Made by a program: the position numbers and the translations under genes
Notes under the pieces: model-generated
What the model was told of the DNA's origin: nothing
The model's input: only the letters and a program-made list of their open reading frames with translations
The model's database searches: none
Shown here: piece after piece, positions 22,853 through 34,589 of the stretch
How the letters are laid out: each line of letters begins with the position of its first letter
Numbering within the stretch: the stretch's first letter is position 1
Assembly: GCA_014621425.1 (NCBI GenBank)
Contig: JAANBB010000217.1
Location: forward strand, 1 to 64,000
DNA from: Cylindrodendrum hubeiense
Lineage: Eukaryota; Ascomycota; Sordariomycetes; Hypocreales; Nectriaceae
Length of the DNA: 64,000 nucleotides
Direction of reading: 5' to 3'

Positions 22853-24052
22853 ATGGCTGAAAACCTCCCTTTCCCGAATGATTCTACATTTGTCAAGCTC
22901 TTCCCCTTTCACAGACGAGCCACCAATCACCGTCACGCTTGGTTCGTGAAACCCTCCATCAAAGATACACTCAAGACCATTCAAGAATTCGCCCTGGATG
23001 TTCTCAGACTGCAGAGATCCAAACGCAATTTTTCTTTGGACCTCACTTCAGACCTTGAGATGTTGGTCGAAGGAGTTCGCACCATGAACGAACAACGCCC
23101 CTTCAGTAATGACGAGTGGGACGAATTCGATATCATGCTGAGGGATGCCAATATCATCTTCGACAACGTCTACCGCGAGCTTACAATCCTTCGTTTCTTA
23201 TGGTCCATTGAAGTAATGGACTTCACTAACCTAGTAGCCCGATATATTCCCAGGTATCTCAACGACCATGTCTTCCATCTCGAGGCCTATAACACGGTTG
23301 CTAGTCACGCGGGCTACATCACCCACCAGGTGCGCAAGGAGGCGGCGGCTTTCGAGGAGTGGAAGCGCGAGGTCGAGCAGGATGAAGCATCCGAGGTCTC
23401 AAAACAACAGCCCTCGTGCCTTTGGAACAGGATCCTGTTGGAGATAACATATCATGCCAGAGACATTTTAGGTCGCAACAATTGCCCAGACCCGTTCTCA
23501 TTCGAGGGCATCATGCGCATCTTGGATCATTCACATGCGCGTCACTGTGACATCTTCCAGTCAGGTTTCTTCCAAGGCATCGATGAGTTCGACGATAACG
23601 ACGACTTGTGCGTCGCGGAGACACTCGTAGAGGACGTATGGACGATCGTGGTTCGATACGAGAACTATTACAAGGCGTCTGAGAAAGTTCAAGACTTAGC
23701 CATGGTTGTCATGAATGCAATTGGGAAGAGATATTGCCGTCTCAACGTCTCAGTTTCGGGGAAATTGCGCGCCGTGTGGAAGAGAGACGGCACCGAGAAT
23801 GGCATCCGAGTCGATGCGGATGACCAGCAAGATGATCCCATGCGGAATGGAGTACCCCTGGTTGAGCTCGTTAACGGAGAGTTGGTGAGAAAGGATCCAG
23901 AGCCTGACACATTTGATGATGTCCAATGGGACGTCGATGTGGGGATAGTCAGGGACGTGGCCGTCTTGGATTGGGAAGGGAGCCGGCCCCTGCCTCCTCC
24001 ATATGAAGCTGGGCCTCCTTCGTATGAGGATATCAGCAACGTACCACCGTGA
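22853..24052 (+). CDS. Unknown protein with two C-terminal PPxY motifs
   Basis: Not recognised. A single exon of 399 residues from the ATG at 22853 (MAENLPFPND), the first in-frame ATG. The middle is mostly helical, rich in Asp, Glu, Arg and aromatic residues, without membrane helices or a signal peptide. The last 22 residues contain PPPY at 381-384 and PPSY at 388-391, separated by three residues. Such motifs bind WW domains, classically of Rsp5/Nedd4-type ubiquitin ligases (established for the motif, inferred here). No catalytic signature is seen. Being intronless and flanked by AT-rich spacers, it may be lineage-specific. Convergent with ETR1. Confidence 0.7.
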   Translation: MAENLPFPNDSTFVKLFPFHRRATNHRHAWFVKPSIKDTLKTIQEFALDVLRLQRSKRNFSLDLTSDLEMLVEGVRTMNEQRPFSNDEWDEFDIMLRDANIIFDNVYRELTILRFLWSIEVMDFTNLVARYIPRYLNDHVFHLEAYNTVASHAGYITHQVRKEAAAFEEWKREVEQDEASEVSKQQPSCLWNRILLEITYHARDILGRNNCPDPFSFEGIMRILDHSHARHCDIFQSGFFQGIDEFDDNDDLCVAETLVEDVWTIVVRYENYYKASEKVQDLAMVVMNAIGKRYCRLNVSVSGKLRAVWKRDGTENGIRVDADDQQDDPMRNGVPLVELVNGELVRKDPEPDTFDDVQWDVDVGIVRDVAVLDWEGSRPLPPPYEAGPPSYEDISNVPP

Positions 24053-24966
24053 TTTCAAGTCATCTCTCGCCCAGCAAGTGTCTAAACCGGTATTAATGAG
24101 GAGTGACAAGGGGGACCGAATACTTAGAGTGATGAAAGGTTTATGGAGAGGAGCAACTCTCAAAGTTAGTTGCATAGCGAACAGTTGTTACTCTTGACAG
24201 GACATTGTTTATTATTATAATCTCTAATATGACCAAATAGAAGTCAAATTATCCAGACTTCTAGAAACCCCCGTGCAGAGCAACTTGGCAATGACGTAGC
24301 TATGCGATAACGACCGCTCTCTAGCTTTAACCAACCGGCACTTAGAGCGAGAAAAGAGACTGAGCGAGAGGATAGGGTTTTCCGTCGATTCCTATTTATA
24401 GACGAGAGCAAGAGCTTATAGGCTAACGTTCCAGCAATGAATGTACCAGTATGGCATGCTTGAAATCGTGTCTGGTGATTCAGTATTCGGCAATAGAGAT
24501 ATGATACGACAGTGACGAAACCCGACATTCATTGTTCCGTAGAATGTCCCTACGGTGACATTGATTCCAGAAGCGCATGGATCACCATCAACTTCGGGCT
24601 TGCATACCTCGTGGTCAGTTCTTCCACCCTGATCATATCATACTAGGCCTGGACCATTTCAGGTCCACTATAATGAGTGGCAAAGAACATAGCCTCATGG
24701 CGTTGGCGTAGGAACTCCGGATGTCTCGTACGCTGAGACGCATAGCGTCAGTGAGGGGACATCGCGGGGGGGCATTCACGTGGACGCCCCAGGAGGTGGA
24801 GTAGTTGGAATGTGGGTAGTCACAAAGCAGGTTGCATCAGCGACAGCGGCACGACGAGAGCAAGCATTGTGGCGAGGGTTTCTTACTGTGTAGAAGATAA
24901 ACCAATAGGTGGATGGTATGTACATCCTAATTGTTCGTGGCGTCTTACATCATATCATGACCAAAT
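24053..24966. other. Convergent spacer between the PPxY gene and ETR1
   Basis: About 910 bp between two stop codons with no supported gene. A perfect 6-bp inverted repeat (CCGTAG ... CTACGG with a 7-bp loop) lies at 24537-24555; alone it is too short to interpret. Confidence 0.45.
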
Positions 24967-26277
24967 CTAGGTGTCGCCAAAGACAAGCACGCCCTTGCCT
25001 TTGCGGAAGCCCTGGAGACCTTTCTGTACTGCATTCCGCAGTGTCTCCTCCTCCGTCTCCCAGTCCCACTTGACCTCCTCGATGGGCACGTCGTGGAACT
25101 TGCCCTCGCGGATGACGTTGAGGATATCGTCAATCATGTGCTTGCGGCCTTCGGGGTCACGCTCGTTCCACCGGCTCAGCCAGAACCCGACGAATCGGAT
25201 GTCCTTGAAGATGAGCAAGCCGACGGGGAGTGCCACAGGCTGTCGGGACATGCCGCCGTAAGAAACCAGAGTCGCGTCTTCTCCGAGGGAACGGGCCATG
25301 GCGGTGGCTGACTTGCCGCCTACACAGTTGAGGCCGAGACCGATCTGCTCACGGCCCTGACGGGTGATTTCTGCCAGTTGGTCCCGCCATTCACGCGAAA
25401 GGAACTGGGATTCCGGCACGACAATGTCGGCGCCAAGGTCTTTAAGCTCCTTCTTCAGCTCCTCCGTCGCCTCGGGGGTCTCCCGATCCCGGACGATGTT
25501 GATGCTCCTCAGTCCCCATAGCTTGCCAAACTGAATAGCAGACCGTCCAACACCCGAGTTGGCACCGTTCTGGATGAACCACTGGCCGCTACCGACCTCG
25601 AGGGGCTTCATGCCCAAGCCAGCCTTGGGACCGGCACTGGGGCCATAGGATCGCAGGATCTTGTAGGCCGTGCAGGGGTTGACGCTGACTGTGGCCACTT
25701 GCGTAGGTGTTAGACCCTCCTTGTTCACCTTGATGAACTTGGACGCTTCATCGACGGCATGTGTCCTCCAGGTGCCAAACTGGCCGATAGCGGGGAGGAC
25801 CCAGTCGCCCTTCTTCAGGGTCGAGGACGGGTCACCGGAGGAAACGACCTCGAAGACACCTTCGTTACCGGGGATGACCGAGGGCTCAGCGGTGCCAATT
25901 AGAGAGGTGAAGGGCGGTTTGGAGCCATAGGTTCCCTGGATGGTGTTGATGTCGGCGGGGTTGATCGGCGCAGCGAGGGATCGGACGAGGACGGACGAGG
26001 AGGGGATGGATGGCGAGATGGAATGGGTGTGGACTCTAAAAGGAATCGTTAGCGCTGTATAAGGTTGAGAAGCAATGCAGGCTTACTTGAGAACATCTTC
26101 AGGCTCTCCGTACTTGGAGAAGACCAGCGCCTTGGCTTGGGTGTAGCCGTAGGGCCCAGACTTGCGTCGCACAGCCGTGACAGGCAAGCGGCTCAGGCAA
26201 TGGGCCTGGAGCTTGGCGGAAGGCCGAACAAGCCCCGAGGCCAGCGGGCGGAGGTTCAGACACTGCGAACTCGCCAT
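24967..26277 (-). CDS. ETR1: Mitochondrial trans-2-enoyl-CoA/ACP reductase
   Basis: NADPH-dependent last step of mitochondrial type II fatty acid synthesis, which supplies octanoate for lipoate. Exons 26277-26087 and 26035-24967 give 419 residues; the 51-bp intron joins DVLK/VHTHS. The first about 40 residues carry several Arg and no acidic residue (MASSQCLNLRPLASGLVRPS), typical of a matrix presequence. The catalytic core follows: APINPADINTIQG; PGNEGVFEV; then NPCTAYKIL; the Rossmann motif QNGANSGVGRSAIQ; NCVGGKSATAMAR; and SYGGMSRQPVALP. Length and order match Etr1/MECR. An inverted CCAAT box lies about 170 bp upstream. Convergent with the PPxY gene. Confidence 0.95.
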
Positions 26278-26447
26278 TGTGTGCGGACAAAATGGGCGTT
26301 GTGCAGATTTGAAGAATTGGTGTTGCTCCGGTAGCAGGGCGTTCGTTGCAGCCGTGGGACGCGGGATGTTTGAACAGAGCTCCGACGGGGTCTAAGCTCG
26401 GCTTCTCCATCAAACTAGTCCATGACGTGAACCGACGGGCGGGCGGG

Positions 26448-26452
26448 CCAAT
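26448..26452 (-). promoter_or_regulatory. CCAAT box upstream of ETR1
   Basis: GCCAATCAG on the + strand, about 170 bp before the ETR1 start. The flanks fit the CCAAT-binding complex (HAP2/3/5), which is known to drive many mitochondrial genes. Function inferred from position. Confidence 0.4.
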
Positions 26453-27420
26453 CAGGCTTTGCGATTAACCGGGGGCGGGGACGTCGAAAACAGGATGCGG
26501 GATGAATATTCTCGACAGGACGGGTAATTGTTCGCGATGGCGATTGAAATGGCAATTGCAGTGGCAGGAGACGTGCCTGATGGAGGATTCATTCCTTCTC
26601 GGCTGTCCAGGCGAATCTCGGGACGGTATCGCGGAGCAGTTCTTCATCTCAGCTGGCCTGCGTGGTCCCGTGTGCTAAAGGTGAAGTTCCTTACTGGGGC
26701 GGGCATCACAGGCAAAGACGGGCGTATCGAAGCGGGATGGAACCAGGAATCAAGACCAGGCATCAAGACCAGATATCAAGGCACACTCAGCACGTACACT
26801 AGTATTAGCCGTTCAGCTTGGATCTTCATCCATCCAAAATCGGATCGTCCAAGGCTAAACACGGAGATGAGTTGGCTTCGGCGCTGGATCTGGTTGATCA
26901 ACGCCAGATTCTGTGACATGTTGTCTCCCCAACAAAGGTGTTTCGCCGGTTGTCGCAGGACAGGCAGACGAATCAAAAGCGAAGCCACTGAGGAGGAGGC
27001 CCGAGATCTGAGATGGTGTAAGACAATGGCGTCAGGGTATGTCTGATTGATGACCTCAGGGCGTGTGGTGACAGCGGTTCCCCCTCGAGACGACGCCCGC
27101 CTGTTTCTCACTGGAACCAGGTGTCAAGCCATTACTTTGTACAAGCTCAGTTGTCATAGCCACCGTGTGTCAACCAGGAGACAATGGGCTCAGGCATGGT
27201 GGGACTCAGATCAGATGGAGCACGGTACAAATCCTTTACGAAGGCGTGTTTAACAAGTAGAGCATGTGAATGCGGTGGATGGACAGTGATGGACAGTGAT
27301 GGGTGGGGAGAGAGTGTTGTTAGCTGCAGGCCACGGATGTACCTTGCATCATCCCCGGATTGGGACACCAAACATGCCACGCCACACAAAGGGGTTTCAG
27401 TGCCGGTGGGCTCGTGGGTG

Positions 27421-27444
27421 GGCGCGTGGGCGCGTGGGCGCGTG
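27421..27444. repeat. 8-bp tandem repeat, 3 copies
   Basis: Three perfect copies of GGCGCGTG in non-coding DNA. Confidence 0.9.
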
Positions 27445-27833
27445 AGCTCGTGGGATGCTATAGAGGAGTATAGAGTACCGACTACAGACCACAGCAAGCA
27501 AATACCTCTCGGATCAGATATCGGACAACTATCGAATGCGTTTCTCGCGTCCACTAGACGGTAGAGTTACACAGCACCAGCCCGGCGAGTTTTGCTTTTT
27601 ATTTATTTTTTACCCGTCAACGGATGGAAACCTACTCCGTACTTGGACTTATTAACAGCGTCGGCTGGTCCCCACTGACGTAGGCCCAACGTTTCTTCTT
27701 CGTCTTCTGACGTGGACGTCTGTGGCGTCGTACGTACGTGCTAACGTCAAAACCAAGCGAGTGGAGGGGGATGGGCCATGAGGTGGCGAGCCTGCTGCGG
27801 GCGGCCAGGCGGTCGGGCGGTCGGCTGGGTGGG

Positions 27834-27865
27834 GGAAACAAGGAAACATGGAAACATGGAAACAA
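27834..27865. repeat. 8-bp tandem repeat, 4 copies
   Basis: Four copies of GGAAACAW (W = A or T) in non-coding DNA. Confidence 0.9.
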
Positions 27866-29275
27866 AACAAAAGAAAACAAGTAGCGCAGCGGTACTATCA
27901 TGTACTATACGCTCTGGCGGACGTCGAGCTTGAATCGGGTTGGGCAAGGTGGGATCCGGGGCTTGCAAGCAGGCTTCATCTCCGCCGATTTATCATTTGT
28001 TTCTTAGCAGAGGTGATAAGCATTGACGGGCCATGCCATCGGCCATTACAGGCCCTGCAAGCAATGCGTTTTCCTGCGCATCCCTCCCGGGAGCCCAGAG
28101 GCATCCAGGGACCTACCAGGGCATCCAGATACCGAGCGCGCAGCAGGTTAGGTACCCATGGCGGCGTGAGCTTTTAGGGGTAGAGGCGCCACGAGCTCGG
28201 GAGGGGCCGCTAACGCAGCCCAGTCAACAGGTGCCATCCCAGCTCCAGTAGAAGCTCCTCTGGGGGACTGGCACTGGCAGGGCCCGCTTCCCACTGGCCA
28301 GATGGCTCCGAACCCAGTGCGTGGCACTGACCCTCCAGTGGGTAGCCGTGGGTGGCAGTGGCTCCCCAGTGGCTCTCCAGTGGCTCTCCAGCGGTCTCAG
28401 CGGGCGACTCCAGGGGCCTGTCCAGCGCCGGGCCGTGGAACCAAGGGCCCACCAAGCCCGAATGGGCAGCTTCTGGCCCCTCTTTCAGGACGCTGGGCAC
28501 TCTTTGGTACCCCTTGGCTACCGTTGGCACCCACCCGTCGACCTCTCCCAGCCCGCCAGCCCAGAACGAGCCCACTGAAAGGGTACGTAGCCCGCCCACC
28601 AGCCCGCCTACCTCATCCAACCAGCCCCCCTTCTAGACCGGCTCCACCCACCTCGCGCTGGCTGGGAACTTTCTACTTCTCTCCAAAGACTGCATCCTCC
28701 ACCCGTCTCTCCAGACTCGCAAACTTCCTTTTTTACCCCCCCGGTATTGCTTTCTGCTACACTGCGTGCCTCCGGCTTCTCGTCGTCGCGTCTCATCCAT
28801 CCCGCCCTCTCCACGCCCTCAAATCGCTCCCTCTGCGCCGCAATTGCGTATCTCGCGACCAGCTCCATCGCCAAATCCAAAAGCACGCCACGCCACGACC
28901 GGACCCTTGCACCTCCAAAGCCACCCACCCCCCCCCCTGCTCTCTACTTTTCCGCCTTCGGTCGCCGTACCTGACAGGCTACGACCCTGAACTGAATTGC
29001 ACCGTTGCTCTCCTTTCCAAACGTCTCGTCGTTGTGTTTCTGCGGGGACTCGAAACTCTGCTTCGTCATCCCATCCCGCGTTCGGTTCGACATCTTCGAC
29101 TTCAGCCGTTTCCAGAGCTCTCCACCATTTCACCTGAGCCACATCCATCGACTCCTATCGACTCCTTTCGCCTCCCGAGTCCCGTCCCCTGCGAACCCCC
29201 GGGTCCTCCATCTCATCTCATCTCGTCTCCTCTCGAATCAAAAACTCGACGGTCCTTGCGATCCGCCTCGACGCC

Positions 29276-29902
29276 ATGCCGACTCTCGCTTCGCGCTTTG
29301 AGCTGCCTGCTCTGAATCTCAACTTCGGTAGCATCACTGACGGTACCGACATCCCGCCTCCCCCGGACTCTCCGGTTCTCAAGGTTCCGACTCCTCCCCA
29401 AACTCCTCCGCCCGCCGAGGACATCAACAAGAAGGTCGTCAAGGAGGTCAATGAAGAAAGCAAGCCTGCTTCCACCAATGGTAATCTAGCTGGCACCAAG
29501 CGCTCCGCTGAAGACGCTGTTCCCCTGAGCCCAGCGGCGTCGAGCCGCCAAGGCAGCATCCGCCGCCTATTTAGCAGGACCACGTTGAATAACAGTTACG
29601 TAGAGGGCCACTTGCAGTCGAACGGGAATCTCACAGTCGCCAACGGCGGGCGACCCACCAGCCAGAGCGGCTCCAGCTTCATGGATGACCGCAAGTCCAA
29701 GAGAACCAGTGGCTGGTTCAGACGGATAAGGACCGGAGACTCCAACGCCAAGCGAACCAGCACCGTGTTCGAGAACGGTCCTCCCACGCCAACCTTTATC
29801 AAGAAGCCCTCCGGCCCGCCTCCCCCCATGATTCCCGAGATGGCCGACCTCGAGAAGGACGAGGGAAGTCTGGGCGACGACCTCTTCAAGAACATCAAGT
29901 AA
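29276..29902 (+). CDS. Small disordered fungal protein of unknown function (208 aa)
   Basis: Not recognised beyond a vague resemblance to conserved hypothetical proteins of filamentous fungi. A single exon of 208 residues from the ATG at 29276. No signal peptide, membrane helix or globular domain. The sequence has Pro-rich patches (IPPPPDSP, TPPQTPPP, SGPPPPM), a basic-Ser segment SRQGSIRRLFSRTT at about 84-97 that fits an RRxS/RxxS kinase site, and a second basic patch KSKRTSGWFRRIRTG at about 141-155. The end is acidic then DDLFKNIK. The two WF/LF-basic patches could be short interaction or membrane-binding motifs (inference). The long CT-rich leader suggests a well-expressed mRNA with a 5' UTR of several hundred bases. 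Confidence 0.75.
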   Translation: MPTLASRFELPALNLNFGSITDGTDIPPPPDSPVLKVPTPPQTPPPAEDINKKVVKEVNEESKPASTNGNLAGTKRSAEDAVPLSPAASSRQGSIRRLFSRTTLNNSYVEGHLQSNGNLTVANGGRPTSQSGSSFMDDRKSKRTSGWFRRIRTGDSNAKRTSTVFENGPPTPTFIKKPSGPPPPMIPEMADLEKDEGSLGDDLFKNIK

Positions 29903-32727
29903 ACCAACCCAGTTTGGTTTACGACATCCCAGAGCTTAGCAACAAGAACGACAACCAGCGCAATCTTTGCTGTTTTGATGCCTTTGGTTTTTCTGCATTT
30001 TTCATTTTTTCAAGGATTGAGACAGCTACGACATCGCCCACCCTTTTTTCTCCCTTTCTGGACGAGCAACGACGCATCCGAGCTGACTGATGTTTTGGGA
30101 TCACGCCCCCTTGTTTCATTTTATTTATTTGAGCGTCAAGTTGAGCTGGGTCTCATTCGCGTTTTGTGATTGAGACCTCGGTGAAGAGACAGGTGGAAGA
30201 GGAAGGAAGAGAAAAAGGAAGAGAAAGAGGAAGAGGAAGAGGAAGAGGAGCATGAGGAAGGCTCATCGAGATACCCAGCTCGTTCCGCGAGCTCATTTAT
30301 CTGGCATGCGACACATGGACATTTCTTTGTACCCTTTGGCATTTCTTGTATTCCCACCGCTATTACGGGGACCCGACCCATCCTCACGCATATCCCCCCG
30401 ATTCACAGTTATCACCACAAACACCACCACGCCATCATCAACACCACCACCATCACCACCATCAATCATCGTGCGAAGGATATTTGGAGGATAATTCAGA
30501 GAGATTTAGTTCGGAAATACGAGCGAACGGGCTAGCCGCTTGATCTATTTTGGGAGGGACATTATGTTTGCCCCCTAGGTGTACATCTCTGTGGAAATTC
30601 TTGTGCAGTTAGTGGCCACTCTTGGACAAGAGGTTGGGAATTTTTACAGGCCAAAGCTTTTGGAGGAGGACAATTGTCTTGATCACGAGGTAGAGCAAGA
30701 TCTTGGACTCGTGCTATATTATTTAACTCTCGAATTTCCCGCCGATCCCCGATGAATCCGTCCCCTAATTATCCGTACAGGGTCCCTTGTATTGGTGACT
30801 GACTCGGTCCAAGCTGTGGCTTACATCCCACTGACAAACCCCTGGCGAGGGATCCGCCGCAGGCGTAGATTTGCGCTAGATCCATCTTTCATGGGCGGAA
30901 CTTCACGCGTCTTCCGGCCTTCCAATTGTCCAGCTAGTGGAAGAAAACAAGGCCGGAGACAATTACTCAGGCGTGAACTCTCGTTGGAGAAGAGGGTACA
31001 TCCTTTCCAACTAGATACTCCGGCTAAGCGAAATGCAGATATGGGGTGGCCGTTCAAAATTTCCCCGTTTACTACTCTGCAGGCTATTGACCTCGGACCA
31101 ACAAAGCGCTGTGATGTTGCGCCCGGATTCGGCCATTCCACCCGAGGCGATCTAGTTCCGTGGCACAGACATTTATCCCAAATCGGTTCATCTGTTCTTT
31201 AATGATCGGCAAGTTGCAGTAGCGTGGACTGGTCAGAAATCGTAGTGATTAATGATTAGAATTTAAGGCTGAGGTTCAGGGTAAGTTATGGCTTGTTGAA
31301 GTACTATCTAACCGTCCACTGTATTCGCTGTCTGAAAGAGACATTGGGGATGAGTGCCAACATGATAATAAAGGTACATGTATATGGAACCACTGGTTTA
31401 ATAATGTTATACGTCGCCTCGCAGTGGTCCATCGTTGCCGACAAGGTGACATTGTTCTCAGCGATCATTCACGACTCTGATGTTCTCATCCTACATTATT
31501 AGAATCGAATTGCCATGTTTAATAACAACAGTAACTGTATAACAGGAAGCCATATATAGAACTCCTTCGAGCTGACCCCTTAGATGGGTGTCTGGTACAA
31601 GTACTGAGGACCTACCAAGATCGTGTGTGACTGCGAAACAGCTTGTTCAGGAGGGTTAGAATTATTCTCGCATTGAGATCGGCTTACTTGATCCGATAGG
31701 CTGTTTCCGCGACCAGCTTCTCGATAAGGTATGTTACACGCTGCGCCACTGTAGCACAACCGAGTTTGTGGGAGGCGTGTAACGCAGCCCCTCAAATATT
31801 GTAACGTATACCCACATCTTCTACGAATCTCATTTGTAATGTTCCCGAGAAGGCGCAATAGTAAGGAAAGTTCAAATAACACAGCCGTAGCTATCCTCAA
31901 GCTTGAGTCCGGGTATCACATTCAAGAACTTCCAGAAAATGCTATCAAATGGAGAAGTCCTTTTTTCTGCGTACATGAGCCAGAAGCGATCAGACTCCTA
32001 GCTCGACGCATGCGCGTGTACAAGATCTCTGATTCCTTCCAGCGACCATGTCTAATGACTTCTTTCTCTTTTATTTGGATGACATCCCGCTTTCGACGGA
32101 GATGATTGCCGCACGAAAAACGGCCGTGGGATCTCGGCCGGGCGTTCATCAGTCGCAGCGCTAAAGGGCGGGAGAGCCGTGGGGGCGGAGTCTGGGGTAT
32201 GTACGGGCAATTGTCCAATTTGGAGCAGCTCAGGCGGATAACTCTAGCTATTCGATGAGAGTTGTCTGGGCAACCCTGTACTCTTCTCGGAAAATAAGAC
32301 GGCAACACACACAAATACTATCTTTGTTCACTCGTTTTTATAACCACTCTCGGCAGTATGAAAAATGTAGGAATTCGACAAAGCCTAGATGTCATCTAAA
32401 ATATGGCGTGAGGCTTTGTAACCATGTAATACAGCTTCTTCTCTCAAAGCAAGCATCGAGAATAGCCTAGAATGCAGCATAGGTACAATAAAACACTGTA
32501 TCCAAGGTGAGGGACGGGCGAATACCCACTATGTCTTAGACAAAGAGTACCTCTTTCAACGTGAGATCCATATACAAATGCCAGGTATTTTGTGCTGGTC
32601 CCAATAGGGAAAGCCGTTGGTGCCAAGAACTCGACTCTTCTGTCTCCCTTATCTTGACATATGTTTGGCATTTCTACCTCTCGAAATTGGAATCCAATGT
32701 ATTTTCATACCCTTTATTCAACTCAAA
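29903..32727. other. 2.8-kb AT-rich spacer
   Basis: No supported gene. It contains a purine (GGAAGA) tract at about 30181-30255 and a CAC/CAT-rich tract at about 30418-30472, both likely in the 3' UTR of the preceding gene. From about 30500 the base composition becomes clearly more AT-rich than around the core genes. Short open frames there show no family signature. Confidence 0.45.
30181..30255. repeat. Polypurine GGAAGA-type simple repeat
   Basis: Almost pure A/G run made of GGAAGA-like units, downstream of the 208-residue gene. Confidence 0.85.
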
Positions 32728-33758
32728 ATGCTCTCCAGAATGTTCCCCAGACCGGCCAATGTGGATAAGAAAGCTGGCCAGAAACGGCCTCCAACAGATT
32801 CTGAGCTGCTCAAACACTCATGTTTGAACCGCATGCTTCCACCGCCAACACCCACCCGAGAGACGACAAACAAAGACACGTGGGACGTCGACCCTGCTCC
32901 CAAGCAAGTTTGCCTGCATCTCGGCATGTTTGAGATCGACAAACCACTCGGTAAGGGTAAATTCGGTCGTGTTTATCTTGTCAAACATCGGGTTTCTGGG
33001 TTTGTATGCGCTCTCAAGGTGTTAAACAAGGCCGAAATCATACGTGAAAACGCAGAGAAACACGTCCGGCGAGAGATTGAAGTACACAGCAATCTTCGAC
33101 ACCCTGGTATTCTCGCATTCTACGGCTGGTTCCACGATACCCGCCGCATTTTCCTTCTACTTGAATACGCACCTGGCGGCGAACTATTCAGGGTCTTAAG
33201 GCGGGTAGGACGGTTTTCTGAGAGACGTGCAGCAACATGCGCCGTTCAGGTGGCTCAGGCCTTGAACTGTCTCCACAGCAAGAACGTCATGCACCGCGAT
33301 ATCAAACCCGAGAACATTCTTTTCGGCCTCCATGGAGAGCTAAAGGTGGCCGACTTTGGATACAGTGTCCATGCTCCAAGCAACAGGCGGGATACTCTAT
33401 GTGGAACGCTGGACTACTTGCCTCCTGAGATGCTGAGCACCAAGGCCAAGTATACCAAGGCTGTGGATCAGTGGACACTCGGCGTGTTGACTTATGAATT
33501 CCTCGTGGGCGAAGCTCCCTTTGAAGACACTCCTTTCATGACACGGAAAAGAATTATCAAGGGTGACATGACGCCTCTTCCTGACTCAGTATCCACAGAG
33601 GCCAAGGATTTCGTTCACTCGGTATGACCCTCCTCTTACATGTAGCTTGACATGCTGACTCTATTGCCTAGTTGTTGGTCTTAGATCCGTCCAAGAGGTT
33701 GCCGCTGGAAGACGTGATCTCTCACCCTTGGATCGTGAAGAACTGCACACGCAAGTAG
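32728..33758 (+). CDS. Aurora-type Ser/Thr protein kinase, probably a divergent paralogue
   Basis: Aurora kinases act at kinetochores and the spindle within the chromosomal passenger complex. Exons 32728-33621 and 33672-33758 give 326 residues; the 50-bp intron joins FVHS/LLVLDP at phase 0. All catalytic elements are present: glycine loop LGKGKFGRVY from 74; K97; alpha-C Glu near 116; HRD with D191; DFG at D209; activation Thr T223 in RRDTLCGTLDYLPPEM. The strings RRxTLCGTLDYLPPEM, YEFLVGEAPFED and LLVLDPSKR are Aurora-specific. Differences from the fungal Ipl1/Aurora I remember are DFGYS for DFGWS, GGELFRVLRRVGRFSERR in the alpha-D/alpha-E region, AVDQWTLG for KVDLWSLG, and a short N-terminus of about 70 residues. 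It sits in an AT-rich spacer-heavy stretch, so I favour an extra copy rather than the essential orthologue. Confidence 0.88.
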
Positions 33759-34589
33759 TGCTTAGTACAAGGGCTTGCGTTATGAATTCTAGTAGCAATG
33801 GCATATAATTGATTTTCGGTTATCTCGTCTTGCTTAATATAAATCGATATGCCTATTGCGAAAGGGTCATGTATTTGTAGTATAGGGGAGTTATGGATTC
33901 GGATGGAGTTAAGGATTTGTCGTGGGTGAGATTTAAATACAATTTCGGCGCCAAAGTTTAGCACATTTGATACGCAGTTGTTGCATCTGGCAGTGACAAT
34001 CACATCTCTAGAGATTGCTGTTACTAGAAACTAAGCATGCGCGGCTGGCCTTTTTGTCGACCTGCCAATACCCGGTTAGAGTGTATAGTTCAGTGACAGG
34101 TATAATGGAGACCAGTTCACTGGAAACATTGTCGTAGAACAAAAGGGACCAAACAAAAAATGTGCCACAACTGCCCAATAAAGGCGAACTATAGTGGCCA
34201 TATCGGGCTCAAACGCGGCCTACGTGTGTTGTTTGGAGACACAATAGTTGCAATGAATGACTGAAAGTAATTTGCTAGGACAAAAGACAGCATCTCTGCC
34301 GAACCTCCCATTATATTTTTCTCTTCAATAAATAATTGAAGTGTTTCGGTTCAGGACAAAAGGCAACATCGGTGTGAGCCTTCCATCGTTGCCTTTCCTC
34401 TCTTCCACATCATCGTCAACATCACGCATTTTGACACCCCACTGCGCTTGATTGAAAGATATCGTGCCTCCATTTTATCTACTACGATTAGTAAGTTCTG
34501 GATTCTAGATGGCATGGCTTTGACTGACGCTTGGCGAGGCCTGCATTGTGGTGCATCTTCCTTGCAGGACCGTCTGGGTTACGATTCCA
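33759..34589. other. AT-rich spacer before the F-box-like gene
   Basis: About 830 bp, AT-rich. GTAAGT at 34491 and TTGCAG ending at 34567 could bound an intron in the leader of the next gene, so transcription may begin near 34430-34490. Nothing else is supported. Confidence 0.4.

Larger units (their letters stand above)
26278..29275. other. 3-kb divergent spacer between ETR1 and the 208-residue gene
   Basis: No gene could be supported. A 337-codon open frame at 28302-29315 is Pro/Ser/Arg-rich and overlaps the CT-rich leader of the next gene, so I treat it as non-coding. Short tandem repeats occur at 27421-27444 and 27834-27865, and CCAGTGGCT-like repeats at about 28330-28400. The segment at about 28640-29275 is strongly pyrimidine-rich, fitting a long 5' UTR. 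Confidence 0.45.

Noticed and set aside
24537..24555. Perfect 6-bp inverted repeat as a terminator or hairpin
   Set aside because: Too short to exceed chance in a eukaryotic spacer, with no T-run or gene context.
28302..29315. Long 337-codon open frame on the + strand
   Set aside because: Pro/Ser/Arg-rich low-complexity translation, overlaps the CT-rich leader and start of the 208-residue gene in another frame, and shows no domain.
31690..31770. tRNA-like A-box (TGGCGCAGCG) on the - strand
   Set aside because: No matching B-box and no cloverleaf could be drawn.
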